Source of the DNA: an uncultured Succinatimonas sp.
GTDB lineage: Bacteria > Pseudomonadota > Gammaproteobacteria > Enterobacterales > Succinivibrionaceae
Length of the DNA stretch: 8,569 bases
Assembly: GCA_902465145.1 (NCBI GenBank)
Contig: CABQMD010000024.1
Span: 1 to 8,569, forward strand
Direction: 5' to 3'
How positions within the stretch are numbered: position 1 is the stretch's first letter; each line of letters starts with the position of its first letter. The translations under genes and the position numbers were made by a program. A model generated the notes under the pieces. The model made no database searches and was not told the origin of the DNA. It worked only from the letters and a program-made list of their open reading frames with translations. Below, piece by piece: positions 8,042 to 8,569 of this stretch.

Positions 8042-8553
8042 TTAAGCCTGAGCATTGCCTTCGGCAGCGAGCTTGTCGCCCAAAGCGGCCAAAGTACGAA
8101 CCAGTTTGCCGGCGGCAGCTTCCTTCATGGTTGCCATGAGTTTTGCCACAGCTTCGTCGTAAGTCGGCAGAGTTGCCAAAACGTCGATTTCATCGGCGCT
8201 GTAAACTTTACCTTCAAACTGAAGAGCTTTAACCTTGAACTTGTCGTTGGTCTTTGCGAACTCTTTAAAAATACGAGCAGCAGCGCCGGGGTGATCCATA
8301 GAGAAGCCGACAATGGTCGGTCCTTTCATGGAATCCCTCAAGCTCACGTACTCAGTACCTTCAACAGCACGTGCAAGAAGAGTGTTGCGGACAACGTGCA
8401 GATAAACATCGTTGGCGCGCGCTTCTTTGCGGAGCTTGGTGAGATCGGCGACAGGAATACCGCAAGAGTCTGCGATCACGGCAGAAACAGCTTTCTGGGC
8501 AGCTTCTGCAACTTTAGCGACAATTGCCTTTTGTCTTCGATATTCAATGCCAT
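8042..8553 (-). CDS. rplJ: Large ribosomal subunit protein uL10, with an apparent one-base deletion near the 5' end
   Basis: L10 anchors the L7/L12 dimers to 23S rRNA at the stalk base; in E. coli the L10–L12 complex also represses its own operon through the leader mRNA, which lies outside this window. The ATG at 8553 gives MALNIEDK, matching E. coli MALNLQDK. In that frame the sequence then goes wrong and stops at 8478-8476, within codon 26. The next frame gives [17 protein letters not shown] and then the full family match to TAA at 8044-8042, including [29 protein letters not shown] and the C-terminal L12-binding helix [17 protein letters not shown]. One extra A in the A4 run at 8529-8532 would restore a normal 170-residue protein. 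The only in-frame start in the window is GTG at 8479, which would remove 25 conserved residues. GGAG at 8566-8569 lies 12 bases upstream of the ATG. Confidence 0.93.
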
Positions 8554-8569
8554 TTTTAGCAGTGACTCC

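Noticed and set aside
8042..8479. A short L10 starting at GTG 8479
   Set aside because: The 25 residues before it in the same frame and the MALNIEDK start upstream match L10, so the short form is most likely an artefact of the missing base.
1..8569. Defence system, mobile element or other accessory cargo
   Set aside because: The window is filled by four essential housekeeping genes in their standard order, with spacers too short for more genes.

Overview
The window is one densely packed piece of the conserved bacterial rplJ–rplL–rpoB–rpoC operon, with every real gene on the minus strand. Transcription runs from high to low coordinates. In order these are L10 (8553→8042, 5' end with a frame problem), L7/L12 (7966→7598), RNA polymerase beta (7429→2948) and the first 962 codons of RNA polymerase beta' (2887→1, cut by the window edge). 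No mobile elements, CRISPR arrays, tRNA or rRNA genes were seen, and no foreign cargo. All plus-strand reading frames are shadows of rpoB or rpoC.

The proteins are clearly gammaproteobacterial. Remembered Escherichia coli sequences align almost end to end, including both gammaproteobacterial beta insertions (E. coli residues about 225-343 and 938-1042), the beta rifampicin pocket and the beta' catalytic loop. Within that frame the polymerase carries lineage-specific additions. Beta is about 1493 residues against 1342 in E. coli, because about 146 net residues are inserted between the lobe motif VGRMKF and the conserved helix before [10 protein letters not shown]. Seven more net residues sit just before the gate loop. 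Beta' has about 40 extra N-terminal residues and about 26 extra internal residues near residues 633-661. Extra cysteines in beta' would fit an anaerobe, and I suspect a Succinivibrionaceae/Aeromonadales-like lineage, but this is a low-confidence guess.

Layout: 8554-8569 holds a possible rplJ ribosome-binding site. 8042-8553 is rplJ, whose natural ATG is one base out of frame with the rest of the gene at an A4 run. 7967-8041 is a 75-base spacer with two small inverted repeats. 7598-7966 is rplL. 7430-7597 is a 168-base spacer with several hairpins, at the place where E. coli has its attenuator and RNase III site. 2948-7429 is rpoB, 2888-2947 is a 60-base spacer with one strong hairpin, and 1-2887 is rpoC.

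L10 and L7/L12 form the ribosomal stalk that recruits translation factors, while beta and beta' form the catalytic core of RNA polymerase. The spacer before rpoB is where stalk and polymerase output could be uncoupled. The main candidates for novelty are the beta insertion domain, the beta' additions and the apparent rplJ frameshift.
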